NCBI RefSeq assembly: GCF_014648255.1
Contig: NZ_BMQT01000008.1
Coordinates: 248,001-312,000 of the forward strand
DNA: 64,000 nt
Source of the DNA: Nocardioides albus
GTDB lineage: Bacteria; Actinomycetota; Actinomycetes; Propionibacteriales; Nocardioidaceae
Direction: 5' to 3'
Under the pieces are notes generated by a model. It searched no databases, had not been told where the DNA came from, and saw nothing but the letters and a program-made list of their open reading frames with translations. Shown piece after piece: positions 34,570 through 42,306 of the stretch; positions within the stretch are counted from its first letter, which is position 1, and the number at the start of each line of letters is the position of its first letter. Made by a program: the position numbers and the translations under genes.

Positions 34570-35736
34570 TCAGCGATCCGCGACCCACGCCCTCAGGTCT
34601 CCCCCGTGCTGGTCGAGGGTCGGTGGTGCGGCGTGGCTGGAAGGAGTCACCTCGGCCCCGTCCGTGAAGAACCGCAGCGGCGGCCCCGGGAGGGTCAGGT
34701 GACCGAGGGTGGCGTGGTCGACGTCGATCAGGAGACCCTGACTGGCGGTCTGCTCCCAGGCGTAGACCTCGTCGAGCGAGCGGACCTTGCCGGCCGGGAC
34801 ACCGGCGTCGGCGAGCTTGGCGAGCAGCTCCTCGGCCGGCCAGGGCGCGAAGAGCGCCTCGACGAGCTCGACGACCTTCTCCCGGTTGGCCGCCCGCTCG
34901 GGGTTGGTGGCCATCCCCTCGAGATCGGGTGAGATGTCGAAGGCGGTGCAGAACCTGCGCCAAAGCCCCTCGCTCCCGACCGCGATCTGCACGGTCCCGT
35001 CGGCGCAGCGAAACAGGCCGTACGGCGAGATGCTCGGGTGATGGTTGCCCTGGGCGCGACCGACCTCGCCGGCGACGGTCCAGCGGGTTCCCTGGAACCC
35101 GTGGACGCCGACGACGGCGGAGAGCAGCGAGGTGCGTACGACGGTGCCGCGGCCGGTGCGCTCACGCTCGTGCAGAGCGGCGAGCACGCCGTAGGCGCCG
35201 TACATCCCGGCCAGCAGGTCTGCGATCGGGGTGCCGACCCGCTGCGGGTCGTCCGGACCCGATCCGGTGATCGACATCAGGCCGGCCTCACCCTGCGCGA
35301 TCTGGTCGTAGCCGGACCGGCCGCCCTCGGGCCCGTCGTGACCGAACCCGGTGATCGAGAGCACCACGAGACGAGGGTTGCGGGCCTGGAGCTCGTCGAT
35401 ACCCAGACCGAGCCGATCCAGCACGCCGGTGCGGAAGTTCTCGATGAGGACGTCGGCCCGGTCGGCCAGACGTAGCAGGACGTCCTTGTCGTCGGAGTCC
35501 TTGAGGTCGAGAGTGATCGACTCCTTGTTGCGGTTGGCCGAGAGGAAGTACGTCGCCTCCCGCTGCCCCTCCTCCCCCACGAACGGCGGGCCCCAGCCCC
35601 GGGTGTCGTCGCCGTGGCCCGGTGCCTCCACCTTGATCACGCGGGCACCGAGGTCGCCCATCATCATCGCGGCGTGCGGCCCCGCCAGAGCGCGAGAGAG
35701 ATCGAGGACGACGATGTCGTCGAGCGGTCCACGCAT
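34570..35736 (-). CDS. CaiB/BaiF-type CoA-transferase
   Basis: A 388-residue class III CoA-transferase that moves CoA between carboxylic acids. The N-terminus MRGPLDDIVVLDLSRALAGPHAAMMMGDLGARVIKVE is the family hallmark (excerpt), the catalytic aspartate lies in SGYDQIAQGEAGLMSITG, and the C-terminal WPAEELLAKLADAGVPAGKVRSL is typical. ATG 35736 is favoured over GTG 35748, which overlaps the upstream gene. It follows the dicarboxylate carrier by 5 bases. Together they suggest uptake of a di- or monocarboxylate and activation by CoA transfer rather than by ATP. Confidence 0.93.
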   Translation of the reverse strand: MRGPLDDIVVLDLSRALAGPHAAMMMGDLGARVIKVEAPGHGDDTRGWGPPFVGEEGQREATYFLSANRNKESITLDLKDSDDKDVLLRLADRADVLIENFRTGVLDRLGLGIDELQARNPRLVVLSITGFGHDGPEGGRSGYDQIAQGEAGLMSITGSGPDDPQRVGTPIADLLAGMYGAYGVLAALHERERTGRGTVVRTSLLSAVVGVHGFQGTRWTVAGEVGRAQGNHHPSISPYGLFRCADGTVQIAVGSEGLWRRFCTAFDISPDLEGMATNPERAANREKVVELVEALFAPWPAEELLAKLADAGVPAGKVRSLDEVYAWEQTASQGLLIDVDHATLGHLTLPGPPLRFFTDGAEVTPSSHAAPPTLDQHGGDLRAWVADR

Positions 35737-35741
35737 GTGCG

Positions 35742-37070
35742 TCACCACCCCGGAAGGACCAGGGCGGTCCAGACCAGGAGGGGCCCGACGAGCACCACGA
35801 TGATGCTGTAGCCGAGGATCTGCTTGTAGTAGCGCTCCTCGGTGATGCTCTCGGGCCGGTTGGCCAGCATCAGCGCGCCGTTGGTGGAGAACGGGCTCAC
35901 GTCGACGATCGTCGAGGAGATCGCCAGCGCGGACACGAACAGGGCCGCCGAGATCCCGCCTTCGGCGATCAGCGGCACCGAGATCGGGATGATGATCGGG
36001 AGCAGCGCTGTCGAGGAGGCGAACGCGGATACCACGCCGCCGACGTAGCAGAGGACGAGAGCACCGATGGCCGCGGCACCCAGGCCGGCAGCCCAGTTCC
36101 CCACGAACTCCGGCGATCCGGCGGTGTTGAGGATCGTGGCGTACGTCGACACGCCCGCGACCAGCAGGACGGTCGGCCAGGCGATCTGGCGGATCGCGTC
36201 CTTGTGCTGGCTCGGCGAGAGGGCCGCCAGCACGGTCGCGGCGGTGATCGAGGCGAAGCCGATGTTCTTGTCGAAGAACAGGGCGATCGCGGCGACGATC
36301 ACGAAGGCGACCAGGGTCAGCACCTGCTCGGTGCGGATCCCGGGCTTGGTCCCGGTGGGGGCGACAGTGCCCAGGCCGCGCGCGGGGACGGTGACGCCAC
36401 CCTCGTTCAGCTCACCCGGGATGCCGGCGGCGGCGTTGGCCGCCTCGTCGGGGTCGAGCCGCATGCTCATCAGCGCACGTCCGCCGAGGGCGAAGAACAG
36501 GATCGTCGCCATGATCAGGTTGACGACCAGGCTGGTCACGAAGACCGTCATCTCGCTGGCCGGCAGGCCGTTCTCGACCATGACCGAGTTGGTGATCGTG
36601 CCGTAGATGCTGATCGGCGAGAAGCCACCACCCTGGGCGCCGTGCACGACGAACATGCCCATCATCAGCGGGTTGATCTTGTAGCGGCCCGCGAACCCGA
36701 GCGCCACCGGCCCGATGATCGCGCAGGCCGCCGGGCTCGCGGCCCCCATGGCGGTCAGCAGCGCGGTCACGCCGAACATCACCCACGGGATGAGCGCGAC
36801 CCTGCCTCCCACCGCACGGACGGCACTGCTGACGATCAGGTCGACCGTGCCGTTGTTCCTCGCGATCGCGAACAGATACGTGACGCCTATCAGCGTCAGG
36901 ATCAGGTCGGCGCTGACCCCGGCAAGGATCTCCTTCTCGGAGAGGTCCAGCGCGAACATCCCGACCAGCCACGCTGCCACATAGGCCAACGCTCCCATGT
37001 TGATCGGCAGCAACGTGCCGGCCACGAACAAGGCGACCAACGCGATGATCGCCACCCATTCCGGTCCCAT
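35742..37070 (-). CDS. MatC-like dicarboxylate/SLC13-type carrier
   Basis: A 442-residue permease with about 12 membrane segments. The N-terminal half (LPINMGALAYVAAWLVGMFALDLSEKEILAG) resembles the MatC N-domain of malonate/dicarboxylate carriers; AASPAACAIIGPVALGF and the C-terminal IVDVSPFSTNGALMLAN are the paired hairpin motifs of this family. AGGAGGG lies 8 bases before ATG 37070, so the extension to 37097 is rejected. First gene of a two-gene operon with the CoA-transferase, divergent from a GntR gene; MatC systems are often controlled by GntR proteins. Confidence 0.9.
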   Translation of the reverse strand: MGPEWVAIIALVALFVAGTLLPINMGALAYVAAWLVGMFALDLSEKEILAGVSADLILTLIGVTYLFAIARNNGTVDLIVSSAVRAVGGRVALIPWVMFGVTALLTAMGAASPAACAIIGPVALGFAGRYKINPLMMGMFVVHGAQGGGFSPISIYGTITNSVMVENGLPASEMTVFVTSLVVNLIMATILFFALGGRALMSMRLDPDEAANAAAGIPGELNEGGVTVPARGLGTVAPTGTKPGIRTEQVLTLVAFVIVAAIALFFDKNIGFASITAATVLAALSPSQHKDAIRQIAWPTVLLVAGVSTYATILNTAGSPEFVGNWAAGLGAAAIGALVLCYVGGVVSAFASSTALLPIIIPISVPLIAEGGISAALFVSALAISSTIVDVSPFSTNGALMLANRPESITEERYYKQILGYSIIVVLVGPLLVWTALVLPGW

Positions 37071-37103
37071 CGGACTTCCCTCCTGTTTGGCCCCCAACTG
37101 ACA

Positions 37104-37123
37104 TCTGTGACTCGGATCACAGA
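37104..37123. promoter_or_regulatory. CRP-like palindrome TGTGA-N6-TCACA
   Basis: TCTGTGACTCGGATCACAGA, a perfect 7+6+7 palindrome matching the CRP/GlxR consensus TGTGA-N6-TCACA at every fixed position. Its centre is 65 bases before the predicted GntR transcription start and 44 bases before the carrier start codon. A cAMP-dependent regulator is likely; binding by the GntR protein itself is the alternative. Confidence 0.6.
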
Positions 37124-37166
37124 CGGCTCAGTGGCCTAGCCAATAGGACAATGGCCGGAACGTCAA

Positions 37167-37172
37167 TACCCT
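37167..37172 (+). promoter_or_regulatory. -10 element of the GntR gene (leaderless)
   Basis: TACCCT, then 6 bases, then ATG 37179. No ribosome site in between, so a leaderless mRNA is predicted. Confidence 0.5.
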
Positions 37173-37178
37173 GTAGCC

Positions 37179-37877
37179 ATGAGTGAGTCCGCGCGCTTTC
37201 CACGTCCGCTGCAGCGAACCCGCCTCTACGAGCAGGTCGCGGAGCAGATCACCGCCTGGATCTCGGAGAACGATCTGAAGGCCGGCGACCGATTGCCGCC
37301 GGAGAGACAGCTCGCCACCAGCCTCGGCGTCAGCCGCGCGACGCTCAGCCAGGCTCTCGTCGCCCTCGAGGTGATCGGGGTCGTCGCGGTGCGGCACGGC
37401 GACGGGACCGTGCTCACCGACAGGCCACGGGCCGAGCGCATCACCGATGCGATCCGGGCCCACGCGGAGCGGATCCCGGACGTCATCGAGGCGCGGGACG
37501 CACTGGAGACCAAGATCGCCGCCCTGGCGGCGCAGCGGCGTACGCAGGAGGACCTCGACCGGATCGAGGCGGCGCTGCGGGCGATGGCGGACGACATCGA
37601 CGGCGGCGGCCGCGGTGTCCACGGTGATGAGCTCTTCCACCGCGCGGTCACCGAGGCCGCCCACTCTCCCCTGCTCGAGCAGATGATGTCCGAGATCAGC
37701 GAGCTGATCCGGGAGACCCGGATCGAGTCGCTCTCCCAGCCCGATCGCCCCCGGACCTCGCTCGCCGGCCACCAGAAGATCGCCGACGCGATCGCCGCGG
37801 GCGATGCCGCGGCCGCCTCGGCGGCGATGCACGGCCACGTCATGCTGGTCAGCGACGTCGCGCTGCTCCGCGACTGA
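37179..37877 (+). CDS. GntR (FadR subfamily) transcriptional regulator
   Basis: A 232-residue regulator. The N-terminal winged helix contains RLPPERQLATSLGVSRATLSQALVALEVIGVV (helix-turn-helix, about residues 37-68); the C-terminal FCD domain (about 85-215) has the metal-ligand pattern of the family: DELFHRAVTEAAHSP and later AGHQKIADAI...MHGHV. Ligands of FCD domains are usually carboxylic acids. Divergent from the dicarboxylate carrier operon, which it most likely controls. Confidence 0.92.
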   Translation: MSESARFPRPLQRTRLYEQVAEQITAWISENDLKAGDRLPPERQLATSLGVSRATLSQALVALEVIGVVAVRHGDGTVLTDRPRAERITDAIRAHAERIPDVIEARDALETKIAALAAQRRTQEDLDRIEAALRAMADDIDGGGRGVHGDELFHRAVTEAAHSPLLEQMMSEISELIRETRIESLSQPDRPRTSLAGHQKIADAIAAGDAAAASAAMHGHVMLVSDVALLRD

Positions 37878-37956
37878 TGAGCGAGCGCAAGCGAGCGGTA
37901 GTGACGCTCATGCCGCCGCTTCCGTATTCTTTGTCCTCCTCGACGGAGGCGGCGGC

Positions 37957-38718
37957 ATGACCTGGGTCGAGCAGCTCGCGGTGCTCGCCGCGGGCCTGGG
38001 TGCCGGCATCCTCACCTCCACGGTGGGCGTCGCCTCCCTGCTCAGCTTTCCCGTGCTGGTCGCGGTCGGCCTGCCCCCAGTCGTGGCCAACACGTCCAAC
38101 ACGGTCGGGATGACCCCGGCCGGCCTCAGCGGCTCCTTCGGCTACCGACGGGAGCTGGCCGAGCATCCGCGGGTCACCGCCGCCGTGCTGATCACGGCAG
38201 CTGCCGGAAGCGTCGCCGGGTCGTTGCTGCTGCTGTGGCTGCCGGGATCGGTCTTCGAGGCGGTCGTGCCGTGGCTGATCCTGGGCACCTGCATACTCGT
38301 GGGAGTGCAGCCTCGGCTGAGCCGGTTCCTGCGCCAGCACGCCACCGACGACGCGCCGCGGGTGCAGGTCTCCGGGACCACCGCGGTGTTCGCGACGCTG
38401 ACCGGCGCCTACGGCGGCTACTTCGGCGCCGGCTCCGGGGTGATGATGATGGCCGTGCTCGGGTTCGGGACCGACCTGGAGTTCCGCACCGTCAACGCTC
38501 TCAAGACGTTCGCCGTGATGGCCTCGAACGTGGTCGCGACCGTCATCTTCGTGGCGATCGCCGACCTCGACTGGCTCGCGGTCGGCCTGCTCGCCGCGGG
38601 CTCGGTCGTGGGCGGGTACGTCGGCTCGCACATCGGCCGCCGGTTGCCCGCCACCGTCCTGCGTACGCTGATCGTGGTCGTCGGGATCGGCGCGGCGACG
38701 CTCATGCTGGTGCGCTGA
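37957..38718 (+). CDS. TSUP family permease (TauE/SafE)
   Basis: A 253-residue membrane protein with seven to eight hydrophobic segments in two repeats. The repeated GxGxLxVPxL-like motifs appear as GAGILTSTVGVASLLSFPVLVAVGLPP and GGYFGAGSGVMMMAVLGFGTD, which mark the TSUP family, exporters or importers of sulfite, sulfoacetate and other organic anions. GGAGG lies 7 bases before ATG 37957, so the long upstream extension is rejected. It follows the GntR gene by 79 bases and may be read from the same promoter. Confidence 0.88.
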   Translation: MTWVEQLAVLAAGLGAGILTSTVGVASLLSFPVLVAVGLPPVVANTSNTVGMTPAGLSGSFGYRRELAEHPRVTAAVLITAAAGSVAGSLLLLWLPGSVFEAVVPWLILGTCILVGVQPRLSRFLRQHATDDAPRVQVSGTTAVFATLTGAYGGYFGAGSGVMMMAVLGFGTDLEFRTVNALKTFAVMASNVVATVIFVAIADLDWLAVGLLAAGSVVGGYVGSHIGRRLPATVLRTLIVVVGIGAATLMLVR

Positions 38719-38739
38719 TTCGCGGCAGCCTCCGCCGGG

Positions 38740-39015
38740 TCAGAACGGCGGCCTTCCGGTCCCGGACACCCGGAACCGTCCCCAGGGGTCGACGTCGGAG
38801 AGCCGTCCTTCGGCTTCGCCGTGGGCGGTGTGGACGGTGACCGTCTGGCCGCTGCGTACGCCTTCGACGCCGGCGCCGACCCGTCCGTACCAGTGGAACC
38901 GGCCGTCGATCGGCTGGAAGGCGCCGCGAAGGGCGACCTCGACCTCCCAGGTGCCGTGCTCGGAATCGAGGCGCGCGGGACCGTCGTAGAGGTGCTGGGG
39001 CTCGTGCTCGCTCAT
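38740..39015 (-). CDS. DUF4873 family protein
   Basis: A 91-residue soluble, beta-rich protein (YDGPARLDSEHGTWEVEVALRGAFQPIDGRFHWYGRV). DUF4873 occurs in actinobacteria as a free-standing protein or as the tail of flavin monooxygenases. Its ATG overlaps the TetR stop (ATGA), so it is translated with that gene. The pair faces the diiron oxygenase, and the three probably form one functional module. Confidence 0.85.
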   Translation of the reverse strand: MSEHEPQHLYDGPARLDSEHGTWEVEVALRGAFQPIDGRFHWYGRVGAGVEGVRSGQTVTVHTAHGEAEGRLSDVDPWGRFRVSGTGRPPF

Positions 39016-39692
39016 CGGGGGCTCTTTCGCAGCGGGGTGACGATCTCGGGACGGTCCAGCGCGCTCAGGTCAACGCCGTACTCTGCGGTGGTGCCCGCCA
39101 GCGCGTGCCAGACGAGCTCGCTGAGATAGCGGGTGAACGTGGCTCGCGACATGGTGCGCCGCTCGAGCCACCACTGGCCTGCGGACTCGCCGATCCCGAC
39201 GAAGCTGTGTGCCCAGGGCTCGGCGCCGGCCGCGTCGACGCCGAGCCGACCGAAGGTGTCGCCGAGCAGGCGCGCGAAGGTCGCGGCGATCACCTGCTTG
39301 CCGTCGGCGAGCGGGTCGGTGCCCCCGGTGTGCTGGCGCACCAGGAGCAGATAGACGTTCGGGTGCTCGGCGATGGTCTCGACGTACGCCGCGACCCCTG
39401 CCTCGACCCGTTGACGGGTCGGCGCCGGCGCGAGCACCGCCTCGACCACGGCATCGAGGATCTGCTGCGCTGCCCACATCCCCACTGCGGCGTGCAGCTC
39501 GGCCTTGTCGGCGAAGTAGCGGTAGAGCACCGGCTTGCTGACCCCGGCCTCCGCGGCGATGTCGGCGATCGAGACCTCGGTCCCGGCCGAGTCGACGGCG
39601 CGTACGGCTGCCGCCACCAGCTCCGCCCGCCTGGTCTCGCGGTGGGCGTCCCAGCGCGAGGAGCGGCCGTCGTCCTTGACCTTCCGTGTCAT
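39012..39692 (-). CDS. TetR family transcriptional regulator
   Basis: A 226-residue repressor. Helix-turn-helix VSIADIAAEAGVSKPVLYRYFADKAELHAAV at about residues 45-75, followed by an all-helical ligand domain. ATG 39692 is preceded at 7 bases by TAGAGT, a -10 hexamer, so the mRNA is almost leaderless; the frame's extension to 39806 runs through the operator and into the next gene and is rejected. It overlaps the DUF4873 gene by 4 bases and diverges from the AurF-like oxygenase. Confidence 0.9.
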   Translation of the reverse strand: MTRKVKDDGRSSRWDAHRETRRAELVAAAVRAVDSAGTEVSIADIAAEAGVSKPVLYRYFADKAELHAAVGMWAAQQILDAVVEAVLAPAPTRQRVEAGVAAYVETIAEHPNVYLLLVRQHTGGTDPLADGKQVIAATFARLLGDTFGRLGVDAAGAEPWAHSFVGIGESAGQWWLERRTMSRATFTRYLSELVWHALAGTTAEYGVDLSALDRPEIVTPLRKSPR

Positions 39693-39699
39693 GTCCTGC

Positions 39700-39729
39700 A
39701 CTCTAGCAATTACCCGTAACTCTGGGTAA
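39700..39729. promoter_or_regulatory. TetR operator and promoter before the diiron oxygenase
   Basis: TTACCC (39710-39715) and GGGTAA (39724-39729) form a 20-base palindrome with an 8-base centre, directly behind the TetR -10 (minus strand TAGAGT, 39705-39700). Placed to block both directions. The regulator between them is the obvious binder. Confidence 0.6.
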
Positions 39730-39762
39730 CACCTAGTTCGACAGCTCAGCCAGGGAGTAGAA

Positions 39763-40650
39763 ATGACCATCGCCGATCCGACCTCCGACCGGCTCCTGCG
39801 CTCCACCGCACGTCAGTCCTACGACCCGGAGGTCGACCTCGACTGGGACGCCGCGCCCGTCGAGGGACTGTGGTGGATGCAGCCCGAGCGCGTCTCTCTC
39901 TACGGCACCCAGACCTGGGACCGGCTCAGCCAGGAGCAGCAGATCGAGCTCTCCCGGCACGAGGTGGCCAGCATCATGAGTGTCGGGCTGTGGTTCGAGG
40001 TGCTGCTGATGCAGCTGCTGCTTCGCGAGGTCTACGGAGCGGACCCGCGCACGGCGCGGACCCAGTACGCGCTGACCGAGATCGGCGACGAGACCCGCCA
40101 CTCGGTGATGTTCGGCCGCGCGATCGCGGCGATGGGGGCACCGGCGTACGGCCCTCGGCCCGCCGTGCTTCGTATCGGAAAGCTCGCCCCGCTGCTGCGC
40201 GGCCCCAGCGTCTTCTCCGCGACCCTCGTCGGCGAGGAGCCGCTCGACCGGTGGCAGCGCGAGCTGATGAAGGACGAACGCTGCCAGCCGCTGACCCGGA
40301 TGGCCTCCCGCATCCACGTCACCGAGGAGGCCCGCCACGTCACCTTCGCCCGCGAGGAGCTCGCCGCGGCGATGTCGCAGAAGATCGGGCGTACGCAGCT
40401 CCGGCTGCACCAGAACCTCACCGCCCGCTCGGCCTACGTGATGGCGCGCTCGCTGGTCCACCCGGACTGCTACGCGGCCGTCGGGCTCGATCCGATGGAG
40501 GCCCGCCGCGAGGCGCTCGGCAACGAGCACTACCGCGAGACCCTGTCCTGGATGGGCGAGAAGATGATGCCCTATCTCGTCGAGCACGGGATGGTCTCGG
40601 AGAAGGACCGCAAGATCTGGCGGGCCTCGTTCCTGGTGCCGCGCGACTGA
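39763..40650 (+). CDS. AurF-type diiron oxygenase
   Basis: A 295-residue ferritin-like oxygenase. Metal-ligand motifs are visible in four helices: SRHEVASIMSVGLWFE, EIGDETRHSVMF, and HVTEEARHVTFAREEL, giving the E..ExxH pairs of the AurF (p-aminobenzoate N-oxygenase) family. Relatives oxidise arylamines or hydroxylate aliphatic compounds; the substrate here is unknown. GGGAGTAGAA precedes the ATG. Divergent from, and probably repressed by, the TetR at 39012-39692. Confidence 0.88.
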   Translation: MTIADPTSDRLLRSTARQSYDPEVDLDWDAAPVEGLWWMQPERVSLYGTQTWDRLSQEQQIELSRHEVASIMSVGLWFEVLLMQLLLREVYGADPRTARTQYALTEIGDETRHSVMFGRAIAAMGAPAYGPRPAVLRIGKLAPLLRGPSVFSATLVGEEPLDRWQRELMKDERCQPLTRMASRIHVTEEARHVTFAREELAAAMSQKIGRTQLRLHQNLTARSAYVMARSLVHPDCYAAVGLDPMEARREALGNEHYRETLSWMGEKMMPYLVEHGMVSEKDRKIWRASFLVPRD

Positions 40651-40659
40651 CGGGATCCG

Positions 40660-41238
40660 TCAGAGCACGGCGAGGCGGTCGACGAGCAGCTCGACCCTCT
40701 GCTCGGCGTCCTCCGGAAGCAGCCGTCTCGACCGGGTGAGAGTCGCCACCCCGTGCAGGGATGCCCAGAACACCTCGGTGAACAGCCCGGGGGCGACACC
40801 CTCGCCGGCGACCTCCCCCAGAGTCTCCATCAGTGCGGCGAACGCGTCCTTCAGTGGTTCCGGTGTGTCCTCCTGCGCATATGCCAACCCGCCGTCGAGC
40901 TGGAACAGAGCGTCGTAGACCGCCGGGTTGCGCTCGGCGAAGTCCAGATAGGCACGCGCCAGGGAGGCGACCCGCTCGCGCGCGGTGCTCGCGGCTGCCG
41001 TCGCCGAGCGCATCGCCGTGGCCATCTCGGTGGCGCCCTCGAGGGCGACGGCGCCGATGATCTCGCGCTTGCCACGGAAGTGGCTGTAGAGGACTGGCTG
41101 GCTGTACTCGATGCTCTCCGCGAGGCGGCGCGTGGTCACCGCATCCCACCCCTGCTGCTCGGCGAGCTCGCGGGCCGTCGCCACGATGAGCCGTTCACGG
41201 TCCGCTCGTTCGCGCTGCTTGCGCTCCTGTACCGACAT
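40660..41238 (-). CDS. TetR family regulator (WHG-type C-terminal domain)
   Basis: A 192-residue repressor. Helix-turn-helix at about residues 33-60 (AVTTRRLAESIEYSQPVLYSHFRGKREII). The C-terminal part has FWASLHGVATLTRS, the WxHG-like motif of the TetR_C WHG group. TAGGAT lies exactly 6 bases before the ATG, so the mRNA should be leaderless. It diverges from two small membrane-protein genes and has three CTAG-type palindromes in the 92-base gap. Confidence 0.9.
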   Translation of the reverse strand: MSVQERKQRERADRERLIVATARELAEQQGWDAVTTRRLAESIEYSQPVLYSHFRGKREIIGAVALEGATEMATAMRSATAAASTARERVASLARAYLDFAERNPAVYDALFQLDGGLAYAQEDTPEPLKDAFAALMETLGEVAGEGVAPGLFTEVFWASLHGVATLTRSRRLLPEDAEQRVELLVDRLAVL

Positions 41239-41244
41239 GAGTCG

Positions 41245-41311
41245 ATCCTAGCACCGCTAGACATTCGAGCAACGAAACCGCTAGCGTTGCACTTAGTTCT
41301 AGCAATGCTAG
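41245..41311. promoter_or_regulatory. TetR operators CTAGCA-N-TGCTAG type between divergent genes
   Basis: CTAGCACCGCTAG (41248-41260) covers the TetR -10 (minus strand TAGGAT, 41250-41245). CTAGCAATGCTAG (41299-41311) covers a TAGTTT hexamer (41309-41314) of the plus-strand promoter. CGCTAGCG (41279-41286) lies midway. The pair of 13-mers, 51 bases apart, sits where a repressor would shut off both promoters. Confidence 0.68.
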
Positions 41312-41330
41312 TTTTCTGAAATGGAGTGCA

Positions 41331-41777
41331 ATGTACAACTCACTCGAGGTCGTCACCACCGTCGTTGTCGGCGTGATGGTGGGGGTCGAATTCTCAGTCG
41401 CCTTCATCATGAGCCGGATCCTCAATGCGCTCCCGGAGGACAGCGCCCAGCTCGGCCACGCTCACGGAGGCCGGATGCTCGGCGCCGTGATGCCGGTCTG
41501 GTACATCGGCTCGGTCGTCCTCGCAGGCATCTGGGCTGTCGCCGGGTGGCAACACCGCGGCACCGGCCTCGTCATCGCCGCCGCCGCGCTTCTGATCCTC
41601 AGCGTGCTCATGTCGGTCCTGCTGCTTGTTCCGATCAACAACCGGAACAAGGCGTGGACCCCCGGGAACCGGCCGGCGGACTGGAGGGAGCAGCTGAACC
41701 GCTGGGAGCGCTGGCACTACGTCCGCGTCGCCGTCCTCATCGCCGCCTTCGCCCTGTTGGTCGCTGCCCTCACCTGA
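41331..41777 (+). CDS. DUF1772 family membrane protein
   Basis: A 148-residue protein with four hydrophobic segments (about residues 8-30, 48-70, 77-97 and 128-147). The polar loop PINNRNKAWTPGNRPADWREQLNRWERWHYVR between helices 3 and 4 is the mark of DUF1772 (anthrone oxygenase-like membrane proteins). Function unknown. TGGAG lies 5 bases before the ATG. Likely the main target of the divergent TetR. Confidence 0.85.
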   Translation: MYNSLEVVTTVVVGVMVGVEFSVAFIMSRILNALPEDSAQLGHAHGGRMLGAVMPVWYIGSVVLAGIWAVAGWQHRGTGLVIAAAALLILSVLMSVLLLVPINNRNKAWTPGNRPADWREQLNRWERWHYVRVAVLIAAFALLVAALT

Positions 41778-41851
41778 GTCCACCGCCTACCCGTCGGGTC
41801 GTGAAGCGGTCCGGCACCCACCCCATGCCGAACGTCACAAGGAGAAGCACC

Positions 41852-42286
41852 ATGTCATTGAGGAAGATCAACACCGTCCTGGCCTCGATCGTCATCCTGT
41901 TCGTGTTCTACCTCGGGTTGTCGTTCATCCTGATCCCCGAGTCGTCCGCTCCGGGCGTCGGACTGCCGACCTGGCCCGAGGGCGACGGCGGCGGCTTCCT
42001 GGTGATGAAGGGGATCCGCGAGTTCTCGATGGGCCTGGTGCTCGCCATCCTCCTGTTGACGGGCCACCGTCGCGCGCTGGGCCTGGTGCTGCTGATGGAG
42101 GCCGTCGCTCCGTTCGGCGACATGATCAACGTCTTGACCCACGACGGATCTGTCGTTGCTGCCCTTGCCATTCACGGGCTGACCGCGGTGGTGATCGCCA
42201 TCAACGGCCTGCTGATCCTTCGGGAGACCCGCGGCATCGACGAGCCGGCAGCCATCGCCCCCGCCGCGCAGCCGCAAGCGGCGTAG
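41852..42286 (+). CDS. DUF4267 family membrane protein
   Basis: A 144-residue protein with four hydrophobic segments and an Ala/Pro-rich tail. The segments VLASIVILFVFYLGLSFILIPES and MKGIREFSMGLVLAILLLTGHRRALGLVLLMEAV fit the DUF4267 family of small membrane proteins. AAGGAGAAGCACC precedes the ATG. It follows the DUF1772 gene by 74 bases and is likely read with it; TetR-DUF1772-DUF4267 sets recur in actinobacteria near detoxification genes. Confidence 0.82.
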   Translation: MSLRKINTVLASIVILFVFYLGLSFILIPESSAPGVGLPTWPEGDGGGFLVMKGIREFSMGLVLAILLLTGHRRALGLVLLMEAVAPFGDMINVLTHDGSVVAALAIHGLTAVVIAINGLLILRETRGIDEPAAIAPAAQPQAA

Positions 42287-42306
42287 CGGAGATCAGCCGG
42301 CGGCGC

